Shown here: in pieces, positions 23,396 to 32,268 of the stretch | Layout: the number at the start of each line of letters is the position of its first letter | Position numbering within the stretch: the stretch's first letter is position 1 | Assembly: GCA_024641825.1 (NCBI GenBank) | Contig: JAHECI010000004.1 | Coordinates: forward strand, 1-33,935 | Direction: 5' to 3' | Length of the DNA: 33,935 nt | From: Desulfobacterales bacterium | Lineage (GTDB): Bacteria; Desulfobacterota; Desulfobacteria; Desulfobacterales; UBA11574 | Program-made: the position numbers and the translations under genes | Notes under the pieces: generated by a model | The model's database searches: none | What the model was told of the DNA's origin: nothing | Seen by the model: the letters and a program-made list of their open reading frames with translations, nothing else

Positions 23396-24442
23396 TTAAG
23401 ATTCAAAACTGTTCATCAAGTCGCAAACCTTACGTATATCGATATTCACCGGGCAGAGACGGATGCATCGCCCGCAGCCGACACATTGAATGCCGTTTGC
23501 ATATTTGTCGACGTAATATTTCAGTTTGTGCATGAAACGCTGGCGGACCCGCTGCATTTTCATGTCCCTGGGATTGTGTCCGGATCCGTGATGGGTAAAC
23601 AGCGGATACATGCAGCTGTCCCAATTGCGAATGCGGGTGCCGGAGGATCCGAAGGTTTCGTCTTGAATATCGAAACACCAACACGTGGGACACGCATAGG
23701 TGCAGGTTCCACAATTGATACAGGCAAACGCCACATCTTCCCAAAAAGATGCTTCAAAAAGCGCTGTGGTATCTTTATCCTTTAATTTGTCTGTGGAAAC
23801 CCGGGCGGTTATTTTCGTTTCCGCAGCCTGTTTTAGGGTTTGGATCTGTTCTTTTAAATCACCGGCCTCGTCCGCCATGTCCCATCCGGCCGCTGTGATG
23901 AATTCTTTTCCCTTTTCACTGATAATTTTGGCGAGATAATGATCCGCTGCATCGACCAGGAGGAGATCCAGTCCTTCTTCATGAAACGGTCCGCACCCGG
24001 CTGTGGTGCAGAAGCAGTTACGGCACGGCGTATTGCAGGCATATCCGATCCAGGTGGTGGCTTCGTAAGCGTTGATCCAGTAAGGGTCTTTATATTCGGG
24101 TGTATCAAAGTTCCGTTTTACCAGGAGAAATGCTTTGGCATCACACGGTCGGATGCCGACGACGGCCCGGGGCGAAGTGTCTTTATCAATTTCTTTTAAA
24201 ATGTGATGATCTTCCTGTTTTTCATCCAGAGTGTATTCGAACAGGGTTTCCGACTGGGGGTAAACCACCGATTTTGGAGAAAGCCGTGTGTTTTGCAAAC
24301 TCAGATCCGGAAGCTCATCTTTATGGAGTTCCTTAAAAATATGAAACTCATCCTTCTGAACCGGACCGAATAATGAAAATTTATCTGCCAAACGTTTCAG
24401 CCCTTCAGCCCAGTTCTTTTTATCGATTTTTATGACGTTCAT
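23396..24442 (-). CDS. flxB: FlxB-like [4Fe-4S] electron-transfer subunit
   Basis: The 348-residue protein resembles FlxB, AsrA and cytoplasmic hydrogenase beta subunits. The N-terminal ~220 residues carry 'VVGIRPCDAKAFLLVKR' and 'CNTPCRNCFCTTAGCGPFHEEG', typical of this family, followed by two [4Fe-4S] sites: 'CINCGTCTYACPTCWCFDI' and 'CVGCGRCIRLCPVNIDIRKVC'. It should pass electrons between FlxA and the FlxC/FlxD side. The start is ATG at 24442. The gene lies 102 nt after flxC and directly before flxA. A sulfite reductase role is unlikely because no AsrC is present. Confidence 0.88.
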   Translation of the reverse strand: MNVIKIDKKNWAEGLKRLADKFSLFGPVQKDEFHIFKELHKDELPDLSLQNTRLSPKSVVYPQSETLFEYTLDEKQEDHHILKEIDKDTSPRAVVGIRPCDAKAFLLVKRNFDTPEYKDPYWINAYEATTWIGYACNTPCRNCFCTTAGCGPFHEEGLDLLLVDAADHYLAKIISEKGKEFITAAGWDMADEAGDLKEQIQTLKQAAETKITARVSTDKLKDKDTTALFEASFWEDVAFACINCGTCTYACPTCWCFDIQDETFGSSGTRIRNWDSCMYPLFTHHGSGHNPRDMKMQRVRQRFMHKLKYYVDKYANGIQCVGCGRCIRLCPVNIDIRKVCDLMNSFES

Positions 24443-24544
24443 CGTATGTGCCTTTATCTTTTTTGCCAGCAGTCACGTGTTGTGGGTTCATACATTCTTT
24501 TTACAAACGGATAATGCCCCATGACGATGGACCATGTCCAATGC

Positions 24545-25492
24545 CTATTTAATAAAATCATCCGGATCATCGGGTCTGTAAGTATCCAGGGGCGGCCGTT
24601 TTTCCAGGGTCAAACCGGACTCCCAGTCGAACAGCTCAAGGCAGTCTTTTTCCAGTTTCTTTGTCAAGAGTCTGACCTTAATTCCCATTGGACAGGCACG
24701 CTCACATGCCCCGCAGTCGGTGCACCGACCGGCACAATGATAGGCTCGTAAAAAGTGAAACGTCCGTATGTCTGTGGGGTTTTGACTTTTGCCCACCCAC
24801 TGGGGCTGTGACTCATCCACGAAACAGGTGGGACAATAGCAGAGTGGGCATGCATTTCTACAGGCATAGCAGCGGATACACGTCGAGAGAAGATCCTCGA
24901 AATATTCCCATTTCTCTTCGGGTGCCATGTCTTCAATTTTGCGAACATCCTCGTACTTGTCCACATCTGTCTGCTCTTCGACAAGATCGGCGGCAAGTTC
25001 ATCGTAGATGACCGGATTGCGGTGGGTACAGATGGTACAGTTTTGCTGGAGGACATCTTTTTTGTCGATGGTTTTATCGACGCCGTCGCCCTTGATATTT
25101 ATTCGGCCGTCGGCCTCGGTGACCGCCTCGATTTCGGTATCAAACATGGCTTCGATTTTGTGCCGATCGATCATTCCCTTGCAGGGGACGCCGATAATTA
25201 CGACCTGATCCCGTTTGATTTTATTTTCGATAATATGGGTCACGATGTTTCTGGAATCGCACCCCTTTGAAACAATACCGATTTTTTCCTTTCTGTTGGC
25301 AAGGTAGTTCGCCAAATTGATTCCGCAGCTGCTGTCCCATACCAAACCGTCAACCGCTTCCGGGGTTTTAGCAAAACAGGGTTCGTTCATCATCGGCACC
25401 GTTCCTTTTCTGAAGCCGACAATGAGATCAACCTTGGATTCTTTTAACAGCCGATTCGATATTTCTTTGATTTTTTCTATGTAGGCGAACAT
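24545..25492 (-). CDS. flxC: FlxC-like FrhB-domain Fe-S protein
   Basis: The 315-residue protein begins with an FrhB/FdhB-like part (~15-190: 'VDLIVGFRKGTVPM', 'VSKGCDSRNIVTHII', 'GVPCKGMIDRHKIE', 'NCTICTHRNPVIYD'), then two ferredoxin sites, 'CIRCYACRNACPLCYCPTC' and 'CTDCGACERACPMGIKV'. The Cys-rich mix resembles FlxC. The start is ATG at 25492, one base after the mvhD TAA, so the pair is probably coupled. It likely forms the bridge between FlxB and FlxD. F420 use is not implied; FrhB-like domains are common in F420-free electron-transfer proteins. Confidence 0.85.
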   Translation of the reverse strand: MFAYIEKIKEISNRLLKESKVDLIVGFRKGTVPMMNEPCFAKTPEAVDGLVWDSSCGINLANYLANRKEKIGIVSKGCDSRNIVTHIIENKIKRDQVVIIGVPCKGMIDRHKIEAMFDTEIEAVTEADGRINIKGDGVDKTIDKKDVLQQNCTICTHRNPVIYDELAADLVEEQTDVDKYEDVRKIEDMAPEEKWEYFEDLLSTCIRCYACRNACPLCYCPTCFVDESQPQWVGKSQNPTDIRTFHFLRAYHCAGRCTDCGACERACPMGIKVRLLTKKLEKDCLELFDWESGLTLEKRPPLDTYRPDDPDDFIK

Positions 25493-25493
25493 G

Positions 25494-25925
25494 TTAAGCG
25501 ACCTTAGCGTTTGTTTTTATAAAATTGTTGTTCGGTCCAAGGGCTTTGACTGCCTCCACGGTCTCTTTGACCACATCCACAAATTTTACCGATTCAGCAG
25601 AGGAGATCCATGAAAAATGGAGGCGACCGGGTTCGATCCCCATGTATTCGATGAAGTTTTTAAATAAAGCAAATTTTCTGCGTGCATAGTAATTACCTTC
25701 CAGGTAATGGCAATCTCCGGGATGTCACCCGGACACCCATACGCCGTCCGCGCCCTGTCTGAAGGCAGCCAGAATGAATTTCGGGCTCATCCGACCTGTA
25801 CAAGGAATTCTAATCACCCGGATGTTCGGCGGATATTCCATCCTGCTGACCCCTGCAAGATCAGCGGCACCATAACTGCACCAGTTGCATAAGAAACTGA
25901 CGATTTTGGGTTCCCAGTCTGACAT
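25494..25925 (-). CDS. mvhD: selenocysteine-containing MvhD/FlxD electron-transfer subunit
   Basis: The ORF track stops this gene at TGA (25725-25727). Reading through gives 143 residues with U67 in '[16 protein letters not shown]', exactly where MvhD homologues have Cys (SGCHPGDCHY), and the frame continues cleanly for another 76 residues to TAA at 25494. The family's ligands C13, C16, C42, U67 and C72 are in place for the [2Fe-2S] cluster. Start is ATG at 25925 with an AGGAG site. A SECIS-like hairpin follows the TGA. MvhD/FlxD hands electrons to HdrA, which lies just upstream in the operon. A sequencing error is unlikely because motif and frame are intact. Confidence 0.93.
25692..25708 (-). 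promoter_or_regulatory. bacterial SECIS-like hairpin in mvhD
   Basis: On the mRNA strand ATTACCT-GGA-AGGTAAT forms a perfect 7-bp stem with a G-starting loop. The loop begins 23 nt after the TGA, within the usual distance for bacterial SECIS elements, which SelB recognises to insert selenocysteine. Confidence 0.7.
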
Positions 25926-25942
25926 ATTAAAAATTCTCCTAA

Positions 25943-26072
25943 CCCGGATAAACCGGGGAAGTCCCTAAAGTGAACCAAAGGTTAGAATGGAGCAAGATTC
26001 AAGTACTCTTTCTTTTGTTAGACAATTTTCGTCCTAACCTTTAGGCATTTTAGGCAATTTTAATTTTAGGCA
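25943..26072. promoter_or_regulatory. structured leader between hdrA and mvhD
   Basis: The 222-nt gap contains a CCCGG-ATAAA-CCGGG hairpin (25943-25957), an 11-bp bulged stem CCAAAGGTTAG...CTAACCTTTAGG with a ~48-nt loop (25975-26044), and three copies of TTTAGGCA (26040, 26049, 26065). It may be a processing site, attenuator or protein site. No gene was seen. Confidence 0.45.
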
Positions 26073-26147
26073 CTATTTCGAGCAGCCCATGTTTGAATTT
26101 AATAAAACCGTTACGAAAAATACAGAATAACGATTAACAATTAACGT

Positions 26148-29100
26148 TTATATAGCCTCATTCAATGCAAAGATCTGTGCAAAGATCTGATCATTGTCGA
26201 ATCCTTTGAGGTGAATGGCACCGGATCGACAAGAGGCGACGCACAGACCGCAGCCTTTACACAGAACCGGATTGATCCGGGTTTTTCCGGTAAAAGGCCC
26301 CTCTTCAATAAAACTGGGTGCCGAATAAGGACATTCGGAAACACATACCCCGCAGGAACTGCAGTGGGCAGGGTTTGTTTCAGCGACAATGCCGCTGGTC
26401 TGGAACACCCCTTTGGCCAATACGGTTACGGCACGGGAAGCGGCGGCCTCCCCCTGAACGATGGATTCATCGATGGGTTTGGGCGCATGGGCCAGTCCGC
26501 ACACGAAAACACCGTCCGTGGCAAAATCCATTGGCCGTAGTTTGACATGGGCTTCGGCAAAAAATCCATCGGCATTCTGGGGGATTTTATACATCTGCGC
26601 CAGGGGGTTTTTAGAATCCGGAACAATGGCCGAAGCCAGGACCAAAAGTTCAGGCCGTATCTCCATCATCCGTCCCAGAACCCGGTCGGTGAAACTGACC
26701 TTGAGCTCCCCGTCTTCCGTTGCCACGTCGAGGTCTTTTCCCGAGTCATAGCGGATGAATGCAATGCCTTCAGTGCGCGCTCGGCGGTAAAGATCTTCCC
26801 TGAGACCATAGGGGCGTAAATCCCTGTAAAGAATAAAGACGTCCATTTTCGGGTTGGTTTCTTTAAGTTTCAGCGCGCTTTTAATGGATTGTGTGCAGCA
26901 GACCTTGGAACAGTAGGGTCTGTCCGGGATTCTGGAGCCCACACACTGAACAAACACCGCCGTGTCGATTTGCTCGATGGACGGGTCCTTGTCGATAAAC
27001 CGCTGCTGAAGCTCCAGGCCCGTTACGACGCGGGCGTCTTCTGGGTATAGATAACCGTTGGGCTTGAATTCCGAAGCCCCCGAGGCGATGATGGTGACGC
27101 CGTGCTCCAGGACGTTGTCTTCGCCGTTGCAGGAGACGGTGGTTTTAAAGTTCCCCACAAATCCGTCAGCATGGGTAATTTCGGCATTCAGAAAAACCGT
27201 TATGTTATCATTGGACTGAACCGCAGCCGTTAAACTTGTCAAATATTTCTGAATGTCCTCACCCCGCCAGGTTTCATGGAGATGACGCGCTTGCCCCCCG
27301 AGGGCATCGGTCTTTTCAATCAGAAACACCTGATATCCCTGTTCCGACAGATTTTTGGCCGCCGCCATTCCGGAAACCCCGCCGCCGACCACCAAAACCG
27401 ACTGATGGATCTCCATGGTCGATTCCGACAACGGTTGCTGAAGCATGGCCTTGGCCACGGCCATCCTGAGAATGTCTTTCGACTTTTGAGTGGCCTTGGC
27501 CGGGTCGTCTTTATGAACCCACGAACACTGGTTCCGAATGTTGGCCATCTCAAACAGATACTTGTTGATACCGGCGTTAATTAAGGTTTCCTGAAATAAA
27601 GGCTCGTGGGTCTTTGGGGTACAGGCGGCAACCACCACCCGATTCAGTCGGTGCGCTTTAATGACCTCGGTCATCTTATCCTGGGTGTCCTGGGAGCAGC
27701 TGAACATGTTCTCCTCTACGTGGGCAACGCCGGGGAGATCTTTTGCAAACTCCGCAACTTCAGGGACATCGACGATTCCCGCGATATTGGTTCCGCATCG
27801 GCAGACAAAAACACCGATCCGGGGCGGGTCTCCCCGGACATCCGTTTCGTCGGGGACTTCTCTGGTTTTTGTGAGGGTCCACCGGGACTCGGCCAACTTG
27901 CTGCCTGCCACACCCGCAGCAGCGCTGGAATCGATCACCGAAGACGGGATATCTTTGGGGGCTTGAAAAATACCGCAGGCATATATGCCGGCCCTGGACG
28001 TCTGAACCGGATCAAAACTGCTGCTGCTGGCAAAGTTGTAATGATCCAGATCGATGCCCCATTTTTTTGCCTGGGCGGTTGTTTCCATCGATGCCGTCAG
28101 GCCCACGGACAGGACCACCATGTCAAATTCTTCTTCCACACGCCTGCCGGTCTCGTCCACATACCGGATAATCTGCATCCCCGTCTCTTCATCCGGGTCG
28201 ATACGGGACACTTTGGATTTGACGAACCGGACCCCCAGTTCATCCTTGGCACGGTTGTAGTATCTTTCGAAGTCTTTCCCGTAGGTGCGGATGTCGATAT
28301 AAAAAACGGCTGCATCCAGGTCTTCGCTGCTGTGCTCTTTGGCCAGCATGGCTTCTTTGATGGCGTACGTACAGCACACCCCTGAGCAGTAGCCATTGGC
28401 ACCCACATGGACATCCCTGGACCCGATGCACTGGAGCCAGGCAATTTTTTTCGGCTCTTTATGGTCCGAAGGTCGCACCATATGCCCGCCATAGGGTCCG
28501 GAGGCCGAAAGAATCCGCTCGAACTCCATGGACGTCACCACGTTGGGATGTTTGGTGTATCCGTAGATGTCGTGCCGGGCAGGATCATAGGGTGCACCCC
28601 CCGGCGTCAAAATGATGGCACCCACCTGGATCTCTATCGGTTCATCCTTTTGGGAATGGGTTTTGGGGGTGAGTGCTTCGGCTTTGCAAACCTTTACACA
28701 TTCGAGACACTCACAGCATACCATGCAGTTCAGGCATTTTTTGGCCTCGGCCACCGCCGCGGCTTCACTCAAACCCCGTTCAACCTCGTCAAAGGTTGTT
28801 TTCCGGGCGTCCATGGAAATTCTGGGCATTTTGGCCCTTTTAACCTTTGGAATATCTTTATCGATGGGGTTGAAATTCTTCTGGGGAATCTCAATGGGTT
28901 TTCGCCCTTCTTTTAAATCTGCGCCATCGAGATATCTGGATATGGAAATTGCGGCCTCCCGTCCGGCAGCCACAGCGCCAATGGCGATCCAGGCGCCGGT
29001 CTGGGCATCACCCCCTGCAAACACGCCTTTTCTGGTGGTTTCGAAGCTTACCGGGTCGACGTCGATGTTGTTCCATCGGTCCAGATCGACACCGATTGAG

Positions 29101-30596
29101 CCGTTAAGAAACGCCGTGTCGGTACGCTGGCCGATGGCCGGTATGATAACATCCGTATCGACGACAAATTCACTTCCTTCAACCGGAACCGGGCGACGAC
29201 GGCCGCTTTTATCCGGGGCTCCCAATTTCATTTTTATGCATTTGAGACCCACGGCTTTACCGTCTTTTTCCATCACCTCCATCGGGGCCATAAGGAACTG
29301 AATATCGACCCCTTCTTCGAGGGCATCTTCGATCTCCTCTGCCCGAGCCGGCATTTCTGTAAGGGTCCGCCGGTAAAGGATGCTGACGGTGTCCGCACCC
29401 AGGCGTAACGCGGATCTCGCAGCATCGATTGCCACATCACCGCCGCCGACGATGGCGATATTCCCCTTGACGTCTTTGATGTCCCCAAGTGCTGCATCTC
29501 TTAAGAATTTAACGCCGGGGATGACGCCTTCGATATCTTCGTTGGGGATGTTAAGTTTCATATTGGCATGACAGCCAACGGCGAGATAAACCGATTGGTA
29601 CCCGTCGTCCATCAAACTGTCGATGGTCATGTCTCGTCCAAGGGCTGTATTGAATTTTATCTCGACGCCGAGCCGGGTGATCCACTCGATCTCTTTTTCA
29701 AGAACATCCGGTGGGAGTCTGTAATCCGGAATTCCGACTCTGAGCATGCCGCCGGCCACAGGAAGGGCCTCGAAAATGGTCACCTTGAAACCATCTTGTG
29801 CCAGAAAATAGGCCGCGGTGAGGCCGGCAGGTCCGGCGCCGATGATTGCGATCTTTTCGTCCCTTGGCGTGATCTCGGTCAAGGGAAGGTCATGGATATC
29901 AACCTGGTCCGCTGTAAAACGTTTGAGGGTGCAGATGGAGATCGGTTCATCCACGTCTTTCCGTCGGCACCCGTCTTCGCACGGATGGGGACAGATCCGA
30001 CCGAGAACACCCGGCAGCGGCAGGGTCCGTGTGATAACCTCCAGGGCCTCCGTATATTTTCCCTGGGCAATCATGGCCACATATCCGTGAGCATTTACAT
30101 GGTTCGGACAGGCATGGGTACAGGGAGAAGAATCTCTTTTGTCTATGGAATAGGCTCCGGGAACGGCCTGTGCATAAGGCTTATACACCGCTTTCCGGTC
30201 GATGAGCCGCTCATCGTAAAAACTGGGAAGACTGACCGGGCAAACTTCGGTACAATCTCCGCACCCCGTACATTTGTCAGGATCGATATATCGCGCACCT
30301 TTGTTCAGGGTGACCTTAAAATTACCGGCTTCGCCGGATATTTCCTTAACCTCGGTGATGGTGTGGAGCTCTATGTTAATGTGCCGGCCGACCTCGACCA
30401 GTTTGGGTGAGATAATTCACATGGCACAGTCATTGGTGGGAAAGGTCTTGTCCAGCTGTGACATTATGCCGCCGATGGCCGGTGACTTTTCTGCGAGGTG
30501 GACATAAAACCCGGAATCCGCTAAATCCAAAGCAGATTGCATTCCTGTAATTCCGCCTCCCACTACCAGTACCGATCCGATTACATCTTTGGACAT
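26148..30596 (-). CDS. hdrA: giant fused HdrA selenoflavoprotein (HdrA + GltD-like + HdrA)
   Basis: The track begins at 30188, but the frame runs on upstream through TGA (30417-30419) to ATG 30596 with an AGGAG site, giving 1,482 residues. U60 sits in '[18 protein letters not shown]', where other HdrA have Cys. Domains, from coordinates: HdrA Rossmann start '[11 protein letters not shown]' (~9); ferredoxin '[12 protein letters not shown]' (~112); GltD-like part (~155-570) with 'IIGAGPAGL' (~245) and '[11 protein letters not shown]' (~377); Cys-rich '[17 protein letters not shown]' (~620); HdrA part with 'YCSGVCC' (~735); second HdrA beginning 'FVCRCGTN' (~929), 'VVGGGVSGM' (~1068), 'YCSKVCC'; and two ferredoxin sites (~1410, ~1445). 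Likely the flavin-bifurcating core of a complex with MvhD and Flx. Confidence 0.92.
30384..30401 (-). promoter_or_regulatory. bacterial SECIS-like hairpin in hdrA
   Basis: On the mRNA strand CUGGUC-gagguc-GGCCGG pairs fully if G-U pairs count. The loop begins 21 nt after the TGA at 30417-30419 and starts with G, as bacterial SECIS loops usually do. The evidence is weaker than for mvhD because of three G-U pairs. Confidence 0.55.
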
Positions 30597-30754
30597 GGTT
30601 TAATTCTCCTGGTGAAAATATAGCATAATTCTAATGGTATTCGTATTTGATGGCCTTGCAGACGGTCAAAAAAAGAGGCCTTTTTACCAGATTGTTTTGT
30701 ATTGAGCACAAAAGGAAATTACTATATGTTGTAAAAAAGCATGTCAATAAAATT

Positions 30755-30879
30755 TGATGAACTCGAAAAAAGTCTGATTTTGCTCGCTCCGCAAGCAATT
30801 TTTAACGCCAGACGCATCATGAATCTTTCTCCAAAATTGCTCGATGTCGCTCACAAAAGATTTTTTACGAGACCATCAA
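30755..30879. repeat. palindromic repeat, short (internally deleted) copy
   Basis: This ~125-nt element runs from TGATGAACTCGAAAAAAGTC to GATTTTTTACGAGACCATCA, with inverted ends and inner GCAAGCAATTTT/AAAATTGCTCG. It matches the outer parts of the copy at 31001 but lacks its ~67-nt central arm. The 605-nt gap 30597-31201 holds both copies; the remainder (30597-30754 and 30880-31000) shows no gene. Confidence 0.85.
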
Positions 30880-31000
30880 ATTTAAAGCTTGGTTTTTCGT
30901 CTTCTTGACGGTGCCGGAATGTTGGACTATCATCCAAAAATCGGCAGGGCCATAACCCAAAAAAAATGTCACAAAAAGAAAAAATTTACAACCAAGGGCT

Positions 31001-31192
31001 GATGAACTCCAAAAAAGTCTGATTTTGCTCGCTCCGCAAGCAATTTTGGGATTCATGACCCGTCTGGCTAAATTGCAAGAACTCGGGCGAACGCCCTCAA
31101 ACAGCTTGAAATTTTTAGCGCCAGACGCATCATGAATCTTTCTCCAAAATTGCTCGATGTCGCTCACAAAAGACTTTTTACGAAACCGTCAA
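31001..31192. repeat. palindromic repeat, long copy before pnp
   Basis: The 192-nt element begins TGATGAACTCCAAAAAAGTC and ends GACTTTTTACGAAACCGTCA. The inner arms CATGACCCGTCTGGCTA and TTAGCGCCAGACGCATCATG pair, and GGGcgaacgCCC forms the apex. It ends nine bases before the phosphorylase ATG. The track ORF 30865..31167 spans the two copies and is not a gene. Confidence 0.87.
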
Positions 31193-31201
31193 GGACTCAT
31201 T

Positions 31202-32023
31202 ATGAGAAATTATAAACATAAAGTGTTTGAAACTTCAGAATTCTTGAAAAAACATATCAAAACGCCACTCCTAACCGGGCTTATAACCGGTACGGGTCTC
31301 GGAGAAAGTTCGAAATTCTTAGACATATCTGCATCCTTTGAATATGAAGATATTCCGCATTTTCCCACATCAACGGTGGAGAGTCATTACGGGCGGCTTC
31401 TTTTCGGAGAAATCCGGGACAAACCGATCATGGCCATGCAGGGGCGTTTTCATCTTTATGAAGGCTATTCGCCCCTGGAGGTGACCTTCCCCATACGGGT
31501 GATGCAGGCGCTCGGTGTTAAAACCCTCATCCTTTCAAATGCTGCCGGCGGTCTGAACCCAGAATTTAATGCCGGTGATATTATGATCATTCGCGATCAT
31601 ATCAATTTAACCGGTTCAAACCCCTTGATCGGCCCCAATGAAGCGCACTGGGGAAGTCGGTTCCCGGATATGAGTGCGGCCTACGACACCGGGCTGATGG
31701 ACCTTGCGGAAAAGGCCGGAAAGGATGAAGGCATCTGTTTGCAAAAAGGGGTATTTGTGGGACTGAAGGGCCCGTCCCTTGAAACGCCGGCCGAAGTTCG
31801 CTTTCTAAGGAGCATCGGTGCCGATGCCGTAGCTTTTTCAATCATACAGGAGGTTATTGCCGCCATCCATGCAGGGATAAAGGTGCTCGGCCTTTCCACC
31901 ATAACCAACGTACACGATCCGGATCGACCGGTTCCCGCAACGGTCGAAGAAATAATCGCCGTGGCCCAGCAGGCCGCGCCAAAGCTTGAAGCGATTATTA
32001 AACATGTGATTGAAAACAATTGA
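31202..32023 (+). CDS. purine nucleoside phosphorylase (PNP-I family)
   Basis: I start this at ATG 31202 (273 aa, MRNYKHKVFE); the track start at 31157 lies in the repeat. It is a trimeric-type PNP/MTAP homologue: phosphate loop 'TGTGLGESS', 'GRFHLYEGYSPLEVTFPIRV' with the active-site His, 'LSNAAGGLN' and 'GPSLETPAEVRFLR'. The usual base-site motif VGMSTVPEV reads 'VAFSIIQEV' here: Met is replaced by Phe and Val-Pro by Ile-Gln, while the Glu is kept. Substrate preference may thus differ from inosine/guanosine. The later 'STITNVHD' keeps the Asn. A link with the MTA/SAH deaminase downstream (purine salvage) is plausible. The promoter, if any, lies in or before the repeat. Confidence 0.92.
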   Translation: MRNYKHKVFETSEFLKKHIKTPLLTGLITGTGLGESSKFLDISASFEYEDIPHFPTSTVESHYGRLLFGEIRDKPIMAMQGRFHLYEGYSPLEVTFPIRVMQALGVKTLILSNAAGGLNPEFNAGDIMIIRDHINLTGSNPLIGPNEAHWGSRFPDMSAAYDTGLMDLAEKAGKDEGICLQKGVFVGLKGPSLETPAEVRFLRSIGADAVAFSIIQEVIAAIHAGIKVLGLSTITNVHDPDRPVPATVEEIIAVAQQAAPKLEAIIKHVIENN

Positions 32024-32092
32024 TCCGGACATCCCCGGCGTGCCGGGAGAAAACTATAATTGCTTTAAAAACAGCATGTTGAAAAAAACTTC

Positions 32093-32122
32093 TTGACAGG
32101 AGATTCAATCCGTCGATATCAT
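32093..32122 (+). promoter_or_regulatory. promoter of the Cys-rich protein gene
   Basis: TTGACA (32093-32098) and TATCAT (32117-32122) are separated by 18 nt, a good sigma-70-type match. Transcription would start near 32129, about 140 nt before the ATG. Upstream, TCCCCGGcgtgCCGGGAGA (~32031-32050) could end pnp transcription, though it lacks a T-run. Confidence 0.55.
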
Positions 32123-32268
32123 TTTTAAAAATTGATAGTCTAGTATCTTGCCATCCCAGTACGCCCTGTTCGAGTTAAGGATATACGTCCAATATCCCTT
32201 ATATTCAAAAAACTGTAGAATATTTGAAGCCTTTTATAAATCCTTAACGGTGAAGAAAGGAGGAGTTT

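Noticed and set aside
30417-30419. hdrA as a pseudogene or frameshift, with TGA as a true stop.
   Set aside because: The frame stays open on both sides, the motif is exact apart from U, and the neighbour mvhD has the same feature.
30865-31167. ORF of 100 aa on the minus strand (MSDIEQFWRK...).
   Set aside because: It lies across the two palindromic repeats; the protein is a by-product of the repeats and shows no known fold.
31157-31201. Track start of the pnp ORF within the repeat.
   Set aside because: It is repeat sequence; the ATG at 31202 gives the expected length and N terminus.
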